The notes: generated by a model not told the origin, from the sequence alone. A DNA stretch of 64,000 nucleotides from Bacillus manliponensis (GCF_000712595.1 NZ_JOTN01000005.1:186001-250000); one strand, 5' to 3'; shown: positions 1 through 9,627, numbered from the stretch's first letter. Translations and numbers: made by a program.

Positions 1-2
1 TA

Positions 3-1091
3 GCAGCGCACCAAACGGGACATAATAGTGGTGTTATTCATTCAGGTATTTATTATAAACCAGGTAGTTTAAAAGCACGCCTAGCAAAAGAAGGAAGTGA
101 AAGTATCGTTACATTTTGTGAACAGTACGATATTCCTTACGAAACGTGCGGGAAAGTTATTGTAGCGACAAATGAAGCAGAATTGAAATTGATGGATGAC
201 TTATATAACCGAGGATTAGAGAACGGTTTAGCGTTGCAAAAGAAATCAAAAGAAGAGTTGTTTGAAATAGAGCCGCATGTAAATGGATTAGCAGCGATTC
301 ATGTCCCGACAACAGGTATTGTAAATTACAAAGAAGTATGTAAAAAAATAGGTGAAGTGATTGAGGAGAATGGTGGAGATATTTTTTTAAACAATGCAGT
401 TGTAAATATTGAAGAAAAGCAGGATGAAGTTGTTATTGAAACAACACAAAAAGTGATTAAAGGAAAGTTTATGCTAAATTGTGCAGGACTACACTGCGAT
501 CGTATTGCTCGTCTAGCAGGTTATCATCTAGATATGAAAATTGTACCGTTTCGCGGTGAATATTATCAATTAAATGAAGAGAAACGTCATTTAGTGAAAA
601 ATTTAATTTATCCAGTTCCAAATCCGGATTTCCCGTTTTTAGGCGTACATTTTACGAGAATGATTGATGGAAAAGTAGATGTTGGACCAAATGCTGTGTT
701 AAGTTTAAAACGAGAAGGATATACGAAGACATCCTTTAGTTTAAGAGATTCTACCGAAGTACTTGCCTATAAAGGTTTTTGGAAATTAGCTAGCCGTTAT
801 ATGAAAGAGGGAATGGGGGAAATGGCTCGTTCATTTATAAAGAAGAAATTTGTTGAAGATGTACAAAGGTTCATTCCAGCTATTACGGAAGATGATCTAG
901 TACCAGCGCCAGCTGGTGTGCGTGCACAAGCGCTTCGTAGCGATGGTGCACTTGTCGATGACTTTTATATTGTAAATGGGAAACGTTCCATTCATGTATG
1001 TAATGCCCCTTCTCCAGCAGCAACTGCTTCATTAGAGATTGGCAAAGAAATTGTCAAAATGGTACCTTCTTTTCAGAAGATATTAGTTTAG
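3..1091 (+). CDS. lhgO: L-2-hydroxyglutarate oxidase, 5' end outside window
   Basis: FAD-dependent oxidase that converts L-2-hydroxyglutarate to 2-oxoglutarate. The frame is open from the first bases of the window (AAHQTGHNSGVIHSGIYY...), so the N-terminal FAD-binding glycine motif lies outside; about 363 of roughly 400 residues are present. Visible family features are the HNSGVIHSGIYY segment, the middle DAO-type substrate domain (FRGEYYQL, YPVPNPDFPFLGVHFT, VGPNA) and the C-terminal PAPAGVRAQA and APSPAATASLEIG segments that close the FAD site. It ends at TAG 1089-1091 just before a strong terminator. The assignment rests on overall family resemblance. Confidence 0.9.
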   Translation, partial: AAHQTGHNSGVIHSGIYYKPGSLKARLAKEGSESIVTFCEQYDIPYETCGKVIVATNEAELKLMDDLYNRGLENGLALQKKSKEELFEIEPHVNGLAAIHVPTTGIVNYKEVCKKIGEVIEENGGDIFLNNAVVNIEEKQDEVVIETTQKVIKGKFMLNCAGLHCDRIARLAGYHLDMKIVPFRGEYYQLNEEKRHLVKNLIYPVPNPDFPFLGVHFTRMIDGKVDVGPNAVLSLKREGYTKTSFSLRDSTEVLAYKGFWKLASRYMKEGMGEMARSFIKKKFVEDVQRFIPAITEDDLVPAPAGVRAQALRSDGALVDDFYIVNGKRSIHVCNAPSPAATASLEIGKEIVKMVPSFQKILV

Positions 1092-1099
1092 AAAAAATC

Positions 1100-1145
1100 T
1101 TGAGGAAAAGATGCAGCTAAGTATCGCGCTGCGTCTTTTCCTCAA
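1100..1145 (+). terminator. terminator after lhgO
   Basis: Eighteen-base arms (1100-1117 and 1128-1145) pair with one wobble around a 10-base loop. The run of T after the stem is short, so efficiency is uncertain. Confidence 0.7.
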
Positions 1146-1176
1146 ATCGTTTATATTGACTAGTTTCTTCTTTGTT

Positions 1177-1271
1177 TTTATCCCGCATTAACAGCCAGTA
1201 AAAGCCCGATTGGTCGGACTAACACTCAGTGGGGGATGGAGAACCCCCACTGAGTGTTAGTTGAACCTTAT
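1177..1271 (+). repeat. bcr1 repeat, internally deleted copy
   Basis: Starts with the TTTAT/CCCGCATTAA left end and ends in a degenerate CTTAT. The left hairpin is mostly deleted: the copy jumps from CCGCATTAA to CAGCCAGTAAAAGCCCGATTG. The right hairpin (CACTCAGTGGGGG / CCCCCACTGAGTG) is intact. About 95 bp instead of about 158. Confidence 0.8.
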
Positions 1272-1291
1272 AGAGAATATTCCTTTCACAA

Positions 1292-1326
1292 AGTAAGAAA
1301 GCACGAGAATATCGTGCTTTCTTACT
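1292..1326 (-). terminator. inverted repeat downstream of yjcZ-like gene
   Basis: Perfect 15-bp arms (1292-1306 and 1312-1326) around a 5-base loop, placed just past the stop of the minus-strand micropeptide gene. There is no strong U-tract on the minus strand. Confidence 0.55.
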
Positions 1327-1345
1327 CATAGTTAGTAGTGTTTAC

Positions 1346-1462
1346 TTAGCAGCTGAAGCCGCCCCAGCAGCTAGCTCCGATGATGATTAACAGAATGAAT
1401 AGAACGATTAATAAAGCAAAACCGCCATATCCTCCGCAACCGTAACCATATCCGTAACCCAT
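1346..1462 (-). CDS. YjcZ-family sporulation micropeptide (38 aa)
   Basis: Translates to a 38-residue peptide with a Gly/Tyr-rich N-terminus ([18 protein letters not shown]), one hydrophobic helix at about residues 15-29 and a Cys/Trp/Gly tail. This is the layout of the YjcZ/YhaZ-type small spore membrane proteins of Bacillus. The start is the ATG at 1462 with a TAAGGAGGAATT ribosome site. A 30-residue paralog lies at 31497-31589. Function is unknown; the family is expressed in sporulation. Confidence 0.85.
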   Translation of the reverse strand: MGYGYGYGCGGYGGFALLIVLFILLIIIGASCWGGFSC

Positions 1463-1681
1463 GTGGAATTCCTCCTTATAAAATGAATTGAGATTAAACA
1501 AAATGAAAACTACGGAAGTTTACTGTAAGGAATTATGAGATATCATGTTTGTAGGAACACTGTATATTATGCGATGTTATGCGGTTTGGAGTATAATGGA
1601 TAAGCCTGTTTTTTATAATGAGCAAGATCATCGTTTTGATATGTTATGATTAGTATGAAAATATGAAGTAAGGAGTTACCT

Positions 1682-2449
1682 ATGACAAGGGAAATTGAAG
1701 CTTTAATTGAAAAACACAGTTTAACACATATAAAAGAGAAGCTATTAGCGCATGTATTTCAGTGCGTGAAGGTCATACCAACGCCAATCACCAATTTACC
1801 AATTGGTTCTTCTAAAATGGGTGGTGTACCTGATGTGTCAGTTACTTTTGAATATCCGACATATGAAGGGGAGCCGCTTAGTTTTATTGCACAATTTAAT
1901 TTAGTTGACTTACATAAAACAGGAATGAAAAATGATTTGCCGGCGAGCGGAATGTTATATTTCTTTTATTTTGATAATGAAAATTATGAAGGTTTCCATG
2001 AGGTATACGGAAATGAATATAAAAGAGGAAGCTGGCGCGTAATGTATGATGATGCTGAGCAATTACAGCAAATAGAAGGTATTGATGCAAAGTATCCGCA
2101 GTGCTGTTTAACTTTCCAAGTGGTCGAGAAGCTTCCGGAGCTATTTATTGAAGACGAAGACGATTCAGATCGTTTCCTACAATTGTTAGAAGAATTAATG
2201 CCTGATCAATATGATAATCATCAAATCTTTGGAGAGCCGTTCTCTGTGCAAAATGAAGTGTTTGAGGAAATGCAGGAGCATGTAGGGGCACACCATAGTG
2301 ACATTACCCTTTTGTTCCAAGTAGATTCTGATGAGAAAAATTGTCATATGGCATGGGGCGATATGGGCATGCTTTATTTCTGTATGGCCAATGAAGATAT
2401 AAAATTACGTCGCTTTGATAAGGCGTGTTGTTTACTACAATCGTGTTAA
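1682..2449 (+). CDS. YwqG-like protein (DUF1963)
   Basis: A 255-residue cytosolic protein resembling B. subtilis YwqG (DUF1963). Visible family features are SKMGGVPDV near the N-terminus, FIAQFNLVDL and GMLYFFYF in the centre, and a C-terminal ITLLFQVDSDE...WGDMGMLYFCM repeat of the same fold motif. The start ATG follows TAAGGAG at a good distance. No biochemical role is established for the family. It is monocistronic, ended by the terminator at 2454. Confidence 0.8.
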   Translation: MTREIEALIEKHSLTHIKEKLLAHVFQCVKVIPTPITNLPIGSSKMGGVPDVSVTFEYPTYEGEPLSFIAQFNLVDLHKTGMKNDLPASGMLYFFYFDNENYEGFHEVYGNEYKRGSWRVMYDDAEQLQQIEGIDAKYPQCCLTFQVVEKLPELFIEDEDDSDRFLQLLEELMPDQYDNHQIFGEPFSVQNEVFEEMQEHVGAHHSDITLLFQVDSDEKNCHMAWGDMGMLYFCMANEDIKLRRFDKACCLLQSC

Positions 2450-2453
2450 TATA

Positions 2454-2510
2454 ATAAAGCTGTTAAGTGGAAACTTGACAGCTTTATTTGTTTTTTTTTT
2501 TTTTTTTTTT
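2454..2510 (+). terminator. terminator with a 20-T tract
   Basis: Ten-base stem ATAAAGCTGT / ACAGCTTTAT, with an inner AAGT/ACTT pairing, followed at 2491-2510 by an uninterrupted run of 20 T. Confidence 0.85.
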
Positions 2511-2559
2511 GGTGTAAATATGAATTTTAGAAAAGAGAAATTTTTTTTATTACATAGTA

Positions 2560-2590
2560 TTGACCCTAACGTTACGTTATACATTATTGT
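2560..2590 (+). promoter_or_regulatory. MerR-type promoter with 19-bp spacer and palindrome
   Basis: A TTGACC -35 (2560-2565) and TATTGT -10 (2585-2590) are separated by 19 bp, the long spacer typical of MerR-controlled promoters. The spacer holds the perfect dyad TAACGT-T-ACGTTA (2567-2579). It sits directly upstream of a MerR gene, so autoregulation is the likely reading. Confidence 0.65.
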
Positions 2591-2614
2591 ATAAATAGAA
2601 GGGAGGATAATTGA

Positions 2615-3361
2615 ATGCTAAAGGTAAAAGAAGTTGCAAATTTAGTTGGGATTAGTGTACGTACCTTGCACCACTATGATGAAATTGGATTGTTAGTTCC
2701 AGAGAAAACAACCGACTCTGGGTATCGAATGTATTCGGAAGAAAATTTAGAAGTGCTACAGCAAATTTTGTTTTTTAAGGAGCTCGGTCTTCCTTTGCAA
2801 AAAATTAAAGAAATTATTTATAGTCCTACGTTTGATAAAAAAGAAGCACTTATGTTACACAAAAATATGTTACTTGAAAAGCGTGAAAGACTAGATAAGA
2901 TGATCGCGATGCTTGATAAGACAATAAAGCATGTGAAAGGAGAAATTGAGATGACGATGGAAGAAAAGTTTGAAGGATTTGATTTTAGTAAAAATCCTTA
3001 TGAGCAAGAAGCACGTGAACGCTGGGGGGATGAGGCGGTTGATGCGTCAAATCATAAAATAAAAAGGATGTCAAAAGAGGAACAAAAAGGGATGTCAGAA
3101 GAATTTGATCGTATTTATAGAAACTTGGCAAGTCTTAGAGACGAATCCCCACAATCAGAAGAAGCACAAATAGCAATTAAAGAATGGTACGATATGTTAA
3201 ATGAGAATTTTGGAAATTATTCATTGGAAGTGTTTAAAGGATTAGGAAAAATGTATGTTGATGATCCGCGCTTTACAAAAAATATTGATAAGTATGGTGA
3301 AGGATTAGCGCAATTTATGTGTGATGCAATGGAGTATTTTGCAGATCATTATCAAGAGTAA
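2615..3361 (+). CDS. MerR-family activator with TipAS-like drug-sensing domain
   Basis: A 248-residue protein: winged helix-turn-helix of the MerR family at residues 1-70 ([24 protein letters not shown]...GYRMY), a dimerisation coiled coil at about 75-115, and a C-terminal TipAS-type domain (about 125-245) with the [10 protein letters not shown] and [23 protein letters not shown] segments. Relatives (TipAL, Mta) bind peptide or multidrug ligands and activate transporter or self-expression. No efflux gene adjoins it, so the regulon is not visible here. Ribosome site GGGAGGATAATTG before the ATG. Confidence 0.88.
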   Translation: MLKVKEVANLVGISVRTLHHYDEIGLLVPEKTTDSGYRMYSEENLEVLQQILFFKELGLPLQKIKEIIYSPTFDKKEALMLHKNMLLEKRERLDKMIAMLDKTIKHVKGEIEMTMEEKFEGFDFSKNPYEQEARERWGDEAVDASNHKIKRMSKEEQKGMSEEFDRIYRNLASLRDESPQSEEAQIAIKEWYDMLNENFGNYSLEVFKGLGKMYVDDPRFTKNIDKYGEGLAQFMCDAMEYFADHYQE

Positions 3362-3386
3362 GGTAGGCGGTATCGCCTACCTTACT
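3357..3386. terminator. bidirectional terminator between merR-type gene and nadE
   Basis: Perfect 13-bp arms (3357-3369, 3374-3386) with a GTAT loop. A run of T follows on the plus strand. It serves the convergent pair. Confidence 0.85.
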
Positions 3387-3390
3387 TTTT

Positions 3391-4209
3391 TTATTTCCAC
3401 CAATCATCAAACATAGAAGCTGGGACTTGTCGTTTATGTTCGCTTCTTATGTAACGTGTTTCAATCTTTTCTGCTACCTCTTGAGGAACGGACTTTCCTT
3501 CTAAATAGTCATCTAATTGGTCGTATGTAATTCCTAGTTCTGTTTCATCTGCTTGACCAGGTTTTTGATCTAATAAATCAGCTGTTGGTAACTTTAAATA
3601 TAAACGTTCATCTGCACCTAATTCTTGCAGTAGTGAACGACCTTGACGTTTTGTAAGACCTGTAAGTGGTAAAAGGTCAGCACCACCGTCGCCATATTTA
3701 GTGAAGAAGCCAGTAACAGCTTCAGCTGCATGATCAGTTCCAATGACAAGTAATCCTTGTTGACCACCAATGGCATATTGCGTTACCATGCGTAGACGTG
3801 CTTTTACATTTCCTTTATTAAAGTCTGTTAATTCCTCTTTTAAAACCGCACTATATTGTTTTGAAAATTCATCTACAGATGGAGCGATATTAAAAGCTAC
3901 TGCTTTATCAGGTTGAATGAACTGTAATGCTAGTTGTGCGTCATCTTCATCTTGTTGAACGCCGTAAGGAAGACGAACAGCAATAAAGGTTGCTTCAGTT
4001 CCTTCTTGACGCAGTTCTTCAGTTGCAAGTTGTGCCAGTCTACCTGCTAATGTGGAGTCTTGTCCGCCGCTAATACCAAGTACAAATCCTTTTGCACCTG
4101 TTTTATTAAGGTAGTCTTTTAAGAAATCAATGCGTTTTCGAATTTCTTCTTTTGGTTCAATGGTAGGTTGAACGTGTAATGCTGTCATAATTTGCTGTTG
4201 TAATGTCAT
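3391..4209 (-). CDS. nadE: NH3-dependent NAD+ synthetase
   Basis: Final step of NAD biosynthesis: ATP-dependent amidation of deamido-NAD with ammonia. The 272-residue length matches the bacterial ammonia-only form. The PP-loop SGGQDST lies at residues 47-53, followed by the family segments [50 protein letters not shown] and a C-terminal [14 protein letters not shown]. The start ATG has an AAAAAGGAGT ribosome site. Monocistronic and convergent with the MerR gene. Confidence 0.96.
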   Translation of the reverse strand: MTLQQQIMTALHVQPTIEPKEEIRKRIDFLKDYLNKTGAKGFVLGISGGQDSTLAGRLAQLATEELRQEGTEATFIAVRLPYGVQQDEDDAQLALQFIQPDKAVAFNIAPSVDEFSKQYSAVLKEELTDFNKGNVKARLRMVTQYAIGGQQGLLVIGTDHAAEAVTGFFTKYGDGGADLLPLTGLTKRQGRSLLQELGADERLYLKLPTADLLDQKPGQADETELGITYDQLDDYLEGKSVPQEVAEKIETRYIRSEHKRQVPASMFDDWWK

Positions 4210-4406
4210 TTTATTTACTCCTTTTTATTAAGTTTATATGACATATAAGCCTGTATTTTTGTAGGTTTTTCATGTATACGTACGTATGATCTGAAATGAA
4301 AAGATAATCGTATGGTAGTTATTATAATGAAGAAGCAGCTTTCAAGCAATTTTTGTATTGTTTTTATGTTATATTTCTTCGAGAAAGGAAGTTGAAACGT
4401 GGTTTT

Positions 4407-4433
4407 TTGACAGTTATATGGTTTAGATATTAA
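4407..4433 (+). promoter_or_regulatory. candidate promoter in the 466-bp gap before the wall hydrolase
   Basis: The gap 4210-4675 is very AT-rich and holds no convincing gene. The best signal is a perfect TTGACA (4407-4412) with TATTAA 15 bp or TTAATA 17 bp downstream. If used, the 5' leader would exceed 200 bases. No riboswitch or other structured motif was recognised. Confidence 0.3.
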
Positions 4434-4675
4434 TAAAATTTTATAAATATAATATAGGAATGCTGTGTTTTGAAATACCTTCGTAACAGTATTGTAATGT
4501 TCTCTTTTGTGAATTTGACTTGGAATATACGGGAGTTATTGGTAAAATTACTTATGCAATTCTATATTTTACATAATGCGACTTTAAAAGACATAATTTT
4601 ATACATAATAAATTAATAAGTTAATAGATAGATAAATGAATAGATTATAAAAAATAGAAAAAGGATTTGATATGA

Positions 4676-5833
4676 ATGAAGGGGAAGACAATAAAAACGA
4701 CACTTTTTGCAGCTGGTGTTTTATTAATGAGTACACCGTTGGTAGCAGCTGCTGATACTGAAGGACAGGTTCAAGAGCAAGTACAAGAACAGGCAGCGGA
4801 TCAAATACAAGTTGTAGAAGAAAATAAAGTAGGATGGGTTCAAACGGAAGATGGTTCGTGGGAGTATTATTTAGAGAATAATCAAGGGCGTGTCGTTGAT
4901 ACGTGGCGTAACATCGAGGGTGTTTATTATCAATTCGATAGCAATGGCTATTTAGTGAACAAAACAGGATGGGAATATACGGATAATAATTGGAGATATT
5001 ACGAAGGAACAAGAGGTGTAGCAACAAATAGTTGGAGATATATCGATGGAAAATGGTACGAATTCAACGTTGATGGTTATTTAGTAAATAAAACAGGATG
5101 GGAATATGTAAATGGCCAGTGGATGTACTATGAAGGGAAAAATGGTGTAGCGACAAATGGTTGGCGCTATATTAATGGGAAATGGTACGAATTTAACAAT
5201 AATGGTTATTTAGTAAATAAAACAGGATGGGAATATGTAAATGGTCAGTGGATGTATTATGAAGGAACAAGTGGTGTAGCGACAAATGGCTGGCGTGCTA
5301 TTAAAGGAACGTGGTATGAATTTAATAATGAAGGTTACCTAGTAAATAAAACCGGTTGGGTGCAATCAAATGGAAAGTGGATGTATTATGAAGGGACAGG
5401 CGGTGTAGCAACAAATGCCTGGAGATATATCGACGGAAGATGGCACCAATTTGACAGTAGTGGTTACTGGATTGATAAAAGTAAAGGTGTTATAGATTTA
5501 GCGAAAAAGATGATTGGTGTACCGTATAGATGGGGTGGCTCTTCTCCTTCTGGATTTGATTGCAGTGGCTTCATTTATTATGTGTATAGTCGCAATGGCT
5601 ATTCTATTACAAGAACGGATGTGGCTTCTTATTGGGCTAAAGCTAGTAAAGTGAAAAACCCACAACCAGGGGATTTAGTATTTTTACAAAATACATATAA
5701 GGCTGGGCCTTCTCATCTAGGAATTTATATCGGAAATGGTCAGTATATTCATGCTGGTAATAATGGTGTAACGACGACAAGTGTGAACAGTTCTTATACT
5801 CGTAAACATTTCTTAGGATATGGTAGTTTTTAA
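4676..5833 (+). CDS. secreted wall hydrolase: wall-binding repeats plus NlpC/P60
   Basis: A 385-residue exported protein. Residues 1-26 form a signal peptide (MKGKTIKTTLFAAGVLLMST... ending AAA). About residues 58-265 are repeats of the choline/cell-wall-binding type (GWEYVNGQWMYYEG...W..I.G.WYEFN..GYLVNKT) with a strict 43-residue period. About residues 270-385 are an NlpC/P60 peptidase: catalytic Cys in DCSGF, His in SHLGIYIG and a second His in IHAGN. The family cleaves D-Glu-mesoDAP bonds in peptidoglycan stem peptides. Ribosome site AAAAAGGA; the ATG at 4676 is preferred to the ATG four bases earlier because only it is in frame. Confidence 0.9.
   Translation: MKGKTIKTTLFAAGVLLMSTPLVAAADTEGQVQEQVQEQAADQIQVVEENKVGWVQTEDGSWEYYLENNQGRVVDTWRNIEGVYYQFDSNGYLVNKTGWEYTDNNWRYYEGTRGVATNSWRYIDGKWYEFNVDGYLVNKTGWEYVNGQWMYYEGKNGVATNGWRYINGKWYEFNNNGYLVNKTGWEYVNGQWMYYEGTSGVATNGWRAIKGTWYEFNNEGYLVNKTGWVQSNGKWMYYEGTGGVATNAWRYIDGRWHQFDSSGYWIDKSKGVIDLAKKMIGVPYRWGGSSPSGFDCSGFIYYVYSRNGYSITRTDVASYWAKASKVKNPQPGDLVFLQNTYKAGPSHLGIYIGNGQYIHAGNNGVTTTSVNSSYTRKHFLGYGSF
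4951..5466 (+). repeat. 129-bp tandem coding repeats
   Basis: Four consecutive 129-bp units start at 4951, 5080, 5209 and 5338. They encode the 43-residue wall-binding repeat, and a partial unit precedes them. The DNA is similar enough between units to allow unequal recombination and change in repeat number. Confidence 0.85.
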
Positions 5834-5838
5834 TGTAG

Positions 5839-5874
5839 AAAGAAAGCAAGCTTAATAGCGTGCTTTCTTTTTTT
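5839..5874 (+). terminator. terminator after wall hydrolase
   Basis: Ten-base stem AAAGAAAGCA / TGCTTTCTTT with a 12-base loop, followed by TTTT. Confidence 0.75.
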
Positions 5875-5972
5875 ATAGTATATTTTGTTTGAATATTCAA
5901 TTAAAAAAGTGGACTTTTATGTTTGTATTTCATATAATGAAAGTAATTCAATATAGAACGGAGTGATGTATT

Positions 5973-6038
5973 ATGGTGAGCATTGATATGGTTTATAAAA
6001 CAAATGGTAATACGGAAGGAAAGGTTAGTATTTCGTAA
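5973..6038 (+). CDS. possible 21-aa leader ORF
   Basis: ATG at 5973 with a CGGAGTG site, encoding MVSIDMVYKTNGNTEGKVSIS and a TAA. It lies 50 bp before the RsgA-like gene. Its 3' part takes part in a 9-bp inverted repeat (6014-6022 with 6049-6057). It could be a leader peptide or chance; there is no homology evidence. Confidence 0.25.
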   Translation: MVSIDMVYKTNGNTEGKVSIS

Positions 6039-6088
6039 AGAATAACAGTTTCCTTCCATAGTAGAGAGTGTTGGGGAGGATAAAAATA

Positions 6089-7141
6089 GTGAATAATAAA
6101 AATTTAAATATGTTCGGATGGGATTCTTACTACGAGGAACGATTAGGAGGGCAGTATGAAGCAGCCCGTGTATTGCTTGAACATAAACATATGTATCGTG
6201 TTATGTGTGAAGATGGTGAATATATAGCAGAACTATCAGGGAAATTTCGATATGAAACTTTAGCAAAAGGCGATTACCCAGCTGTAGGGGATTGGGTTGC
6301 GGTTACGAAATTACCAAATGAAAAAAAAGTAATCATTCAACAAGTATTGCCTAGGAAAAGTTCTTTTTCTCGGAAGGTTGCAGGGGAGAAAACAGAGGAA
6401 CAAATTGTAGCAGCAAATGTAGATTATCTTTTTTTAGTGAATGCGTTAAATGCGGATTTTAATATAAGGCGAATTGAACGTTATTTATTACTGGCTTATG
6501 AAAGTGGTGCGACACCTGTTATTGTGCTAACGAAAAGTGATTTATGTTTGGATGTAGAGCAGAGGGGTATAGAAGTAGAATCTGTTGCAATTGGCGTTCC
6601 TATATTTGTAGTAGATAGTTTGCATAAAATTGGTGTAGAAGAACTGCAAAGTTTTGTAGAGCAAGGGAAGACAATTGCACTTATCGGGTCTTCTGGGGCA
6701 GGAAAATCAACATTATTAAATGCACTAATGGGAATGGATGCGGCAAAAACAGGTGATATTCGCGAAAGTGATAGTAAAGGGCGTCATACAACAACGCATC
6801 GAGAATTATTTAAATTGCCAAATGGTGGATTAGTAATTGATACACCTGGTATGCGTGAGTTACAGCTTTGGGAAGGAAGCGGGGCAATTTATGCAACATT
6901 TTCTGATATAGAAGAAGCAGCTCAAAAATGTAAATTTCGAGATTGTAAGCATGAAAAAGAGCCAGGGTGTGCGGTTTGGTGTGCTATAGAAGAAGGTGTA
7001 TTGACAGAAGGAAGATTGCTTAATTATAAGAAGTTACAAAAAGAAATTGCTTATGCAATGAGAAGGCAAGATCCTGTGCTTGCTAGAGCGGAACGAGAAA
7101 AGTGGAAGAAAGTTGTGAAACAACATAAAAAGAAAAAGTAA
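6089..7141 (+). CDS. rsgA: RsgA/YjeQ-like circularly permuted GTPase (likely second paralog)
   Basis: Ribosome small-subunit biogenesis GTPase, which assists late 30S maturation. With the start at GTG 6089 (GGGGAGGA eight bases upstream) it has 350 residues: an OB-fold N-terminus, then the permuted GTPase with G4 (TKSD, 148-151) before G1 (GSSGAGKST, 200-208) and G3 (DTPGMREL, about 248-255), and a C-terminal zinc finger (CKFRDCKHEKEPGCAVWC). The usual Bacillus rsgA lies between prpC/prkC and rpe genes. This copy stands alone, suggesting a paralog. The open frame extends upstream to 6068 without a usable ribosome site. Confidence 0.88.
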   Translation: MNNKNLNMFGWDSYYEERLGGQYEAARVLLEHKHMYRVMCEDGEYIAELSGKFRYETLAKGDYPAVGDWVAVTKLPNEKKVIIQQVLPRKSSFSRKVAGEKTEEQIVAANVDYLFLVNALNADFNIRRIERYLLLAYESGATPVIVLTKSDLCLDVEQRGIEVESVAIGVPIFVVDSLHKIGVEELQSFVEQGKTIALIGSSGAGKSTLLNALMGMDAAKTGDIRESDSKGRHTTTHRELFKLPNGGLVIDTPGMRELQLWEGSGAIYATFSDIEEAAQKCKFRDCKHEKEPGCAVWCAIEEGVLTEGRLLNYKKLQKEIAYAMRRQDPVLARAEREKWKKVVKQHKKKK

Positions 7142-7179
7142 CAAGGGAAATGAGAGAAGTATTCTTATAATATGTATTC

Positions 7180-7217
7180 AAAAAAAGACTTCGGTTATAA
7201 TATCGAAGTCTTTTTTT
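7180..7217 (+). terminator. terminator after rsgA-like gene
   Basis: Fourteen-base arms (7180-7193, 7204-7217) with a 10-base loop. The right arm itself ends in seven T. Confidence 0.88.
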
Positions 7218-7240
7218 GTTACATTAAAAAGAGTAAGATT

Positions 7241-7288
7241 ATTAATCGTAATTAATTAAAATCTATATATAGACAAATAACGATTAAT
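7241..7288. other. inverted repeat in the 7142-7492 gap
   Basis: The 350-bp gap between the rsgA-like gene and the chemoreceptor holds the terminator above and this dyad, ATTAATCGT (7241-7249) and ACGATTAAT (7280-7288), separated by 30 bp of AT-rich DNA. It could be a looped operator. Nothing else was recognised. Confidence 0.3.
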
Positions 7289-7492
7289 TATATAAAATTT
7301 ACAAAGTGTAAGTCGGAATCTGTCGCATAATGTCTGCAATTAAAGGGTATACAATTTGTAAACGTAGCAGAGTTTCCGGTTATAGAAAAGAGAAAAGATA
7401 TGTTTTAGCAAAGTCTGATACATGTCATGAGGAGAGAAACAAGTTTTACTAACTTGATGCTTTCATCTTAAAAGTATAGAGGAGGAAATTTG

Positions 7493-9475
7493 GTGTCACG
7501 TATGTGGGGAGTATTTAAAAATATGAATGTAGCTAAAAAACTTTTATTATCATTTTTTATTATTTTGTTAGCTACAGTTTCTACAATTGGTAGTATGTCA
7601 TATGAAACGGCTAGAGAGAATTTTGATAAGCAAATTACACGTAGTGCTCATGAAAATATTAAAGTGTTAGATAATTTAATTAATGAAATGATAAGTGAAA
7701 AGTTTACAGAGATTGAATATTTTGCGAAAAAAGTGAATCAAGATTCTTATCAAGAAGGAAATGTTGATGCTTTACGTGGGATGTTATCACAGTATGCACA
7801 GTTGCGTCCAGAAATTGAACAAATTTATATTGGGGCAAATGATGGATTGTTTATTCAAGAGCCACATGTAGATTTAGGTTCTGCATATAATCCAACAGAA
7901 AGGCCATGGTATATTGATGCGGTAAAAAAGAATGGCGGTATTATCCTTACGAAACCATATAAAGAAAAAAGTAATGGACATATGGTTGTTACGATTGCAA
8001 AACAATTAGAGGATGGTAGCGGTGTTGTAGGATTAGATTTAAATATACAAAAATTATTGGATACAACAGGTATGATTAAAATTGGTCAGAAAGGGTATGC
8101 TTTTATTTTAGATAATCAACAAACAATTATTGCGCACCCGGAAGAAAAATCTGGTGAAAAGGCTGCGGATAGTTGGGCGAAATCATTATATGAAACGAAC
8201 CACGGTACATTTTCTTATTCATACGGAGGAAGTGAAAAGAAAATGGTGTTTGCAACAAATGCAAAAACAGGTTGGAGAGTTGGTGGCACAATGTATGCAG
8301 ATGAAATAACAGAAGCAGCGGCGCCAGTTCTTTATACAACGTTAGTCATTGCAGTGATTGCATTTCTGGTGGGGGGAGCACTTATTTATGTGATTACCTT
8401 GTTTATCACAAGACCGTTAAAGAGCTTAGTGGAATCGTCTCAAAAAATTAGTGAAGGTGATTTAACAGAAGTGATTGAAGTGCGTTCCAGTGATGAAATT
8501 GGTCAACTTGGTAAAGGATTTAACGACATGGCTGAGTCACTCCGTACATTAATTTCTCGTATTCATTCTTCAGCGGGACATGTAGCAGGTGCATCAGAAG
8601 AACTAACAGCAAGTGTAAAACAAGCAAGTGAGGCAACCGAGCAAATTACATTGGCAATGGATGAAGTTTCAAGCAGTGCGGAAGTACAAACAAAAGGTGT
8701 AGAACAAGGAGCTATGTTATTGTTTAACGTAACGGAAGGAATTCAAGCTGTAAAAAAGAATTCTTCTTCTATTTCTGATTCTTCTGCTTATACGCGTCAA
8801 AAAGCAGAAGATGGTGGAAGATTAGTAGAACAAACTGTGAATCAAATGCAGTCTATTCATCAATCTGTCTCACAGTCAGATGAAGTAATCCAACTGTTAA
8901 ATAGTAAGTCAGAAGAAATTGGTAACATACTAGAAGTGATCCAAACGATTTCAGATCAAACAAATTTATTAGCGTTAAATGCAGCAATTGAGGCAGCGAG
9001 AGCTGGAGAACATGGCCGAGGATTCGCAATCGTGGCGGATGAAGTACGGAAATTAGCAGAACAGTCCAGAGAATCTTCTACTGAAATTGGAAAATTGATT
9101 GCTGAAATACAAGAAGATGTATATGAAACAGTAAGTTCAATGAAGCAAGTAAATACTGAAGTACAGTCAGGACTTACGATTGCAAATGAAACCAAAAATA
9201 GTTTTAGTGAGATTTTACATTCGACAAATGCTATTGCAAAACAAATTCAAACAATGGTTGCAACGGTTGAAAGTATGTCAAGTGGAGCAGATCAAGTGTC
9301 AGTAGCTGTTGGTGAGATAGCAGTTGCAGCTCAAAATAATGCGTCTAGCACGCAAAGTGTTGCCACATCTGCAGAAGAGCAACTAGCTTCTATGGAAGAG
9401 ATTAGTTCTGCGGCTGGAACATTATCACAAATGGCAGAAGAACTACAACTTTTAATTACAAAATTCAAATTATAA
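7493..9475 (+). CDS. methyl-accepting chemotaxis protein with dCache sensor
   Basis: A 660-residue transmembrane chemoreceptor. First membrane helix at about residues 14-35, extracellular dCache-type ligand domain at about 40-275 ([38 protein letters not shown]), second helix at about 280-305, HAMP at about 305-358, and cytoplasmic signalling domain to the C-terminus. The invariant hairpin tip is [20 protein letters not shown] followed by [12 protein letters not shown]. It signals to CheA via CheW; the ligand is not predictable. GTG 7493 is preferred over TTG 7490 because it lies a proper distance from GGAGGA. Confidence 0.93.
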   Translation: MSRMWGVFKNMNVAKKLLLSFFIILLATVSTIGSMSYETARENFDKQITRSAHENIKVLDNLINEMISEKFTEIEYFAKKVNQDSYQEGNVDALRGMLSQYAQLRPEIEQIYIGANDGLFIQEPHVDLGSAYNPTERPWYIDAVKKNGGIILTKPYKEKSNGHMVVTIAKQLEDGSGVVGLDLNIQKLLDTTGMIKIGQKGYAFILDNQQTIIAHPEEKSGEKAADSWAKSLYETNHGTFSYSYGGSEKKMVFATNAKTGWRVGGTMYADEITEAAAPVLYTTLVIAVIAFLVGGALIYVITLFITRPLKSLVESSQKISEGDLTEVIEVRSSDEIGQLGKGFNDMAESLRTLISRIHSSAGHVAGASEELTASVKQASEATEQITLAMDEVSSSAEVQTKGVEQGAMLLFNVTEGIQAVKKNSSSISDSSAYTRQKAEDGGRLVEQTVNQMQSIHQSVSQSDEVIQLLNSKSEEIGNILEVIQTISDQTNLLALNAAIEAARAGEHGRGFAIVADEVRKLAEQSRESSTEIGKLIAEIQEDVYETVSSMKQVNTEVQSGLTIANETKNSFSEILHSTNAIAKQIQTMVATVESMSSGADQVSVAVGEIAVAAQNNASSTQSVATSAEEQLASMEEISSAAGTLSQMAEELQLLITKFKL

Positions 9476-9575
9476 ATTGTTTTTTTTGTTAGTCAAGAGA
9501 AGTATTAATTGTATAGTATTTACATTTTTTGTATGTAGTAAGTGTGAAAAGAGGGAGTATTTCTCTGAACTAGAT

Positions 9576-9627
9576 AAGAGCTGTCAAGAAAGTTAGTATT
9601 ACCTTAACTTTTTTGGCAGCTCTTTTT
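9576..9627 (+). terminator. terminator after chemoreceptor
   Basis: Arms 9576-9595 and 9604-9624 form a 20-bp imperfect stem followed by T. The U-tract overlaps the TTTAT boundary of the adjoining bcr1 copy. Confidence 0.85.
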
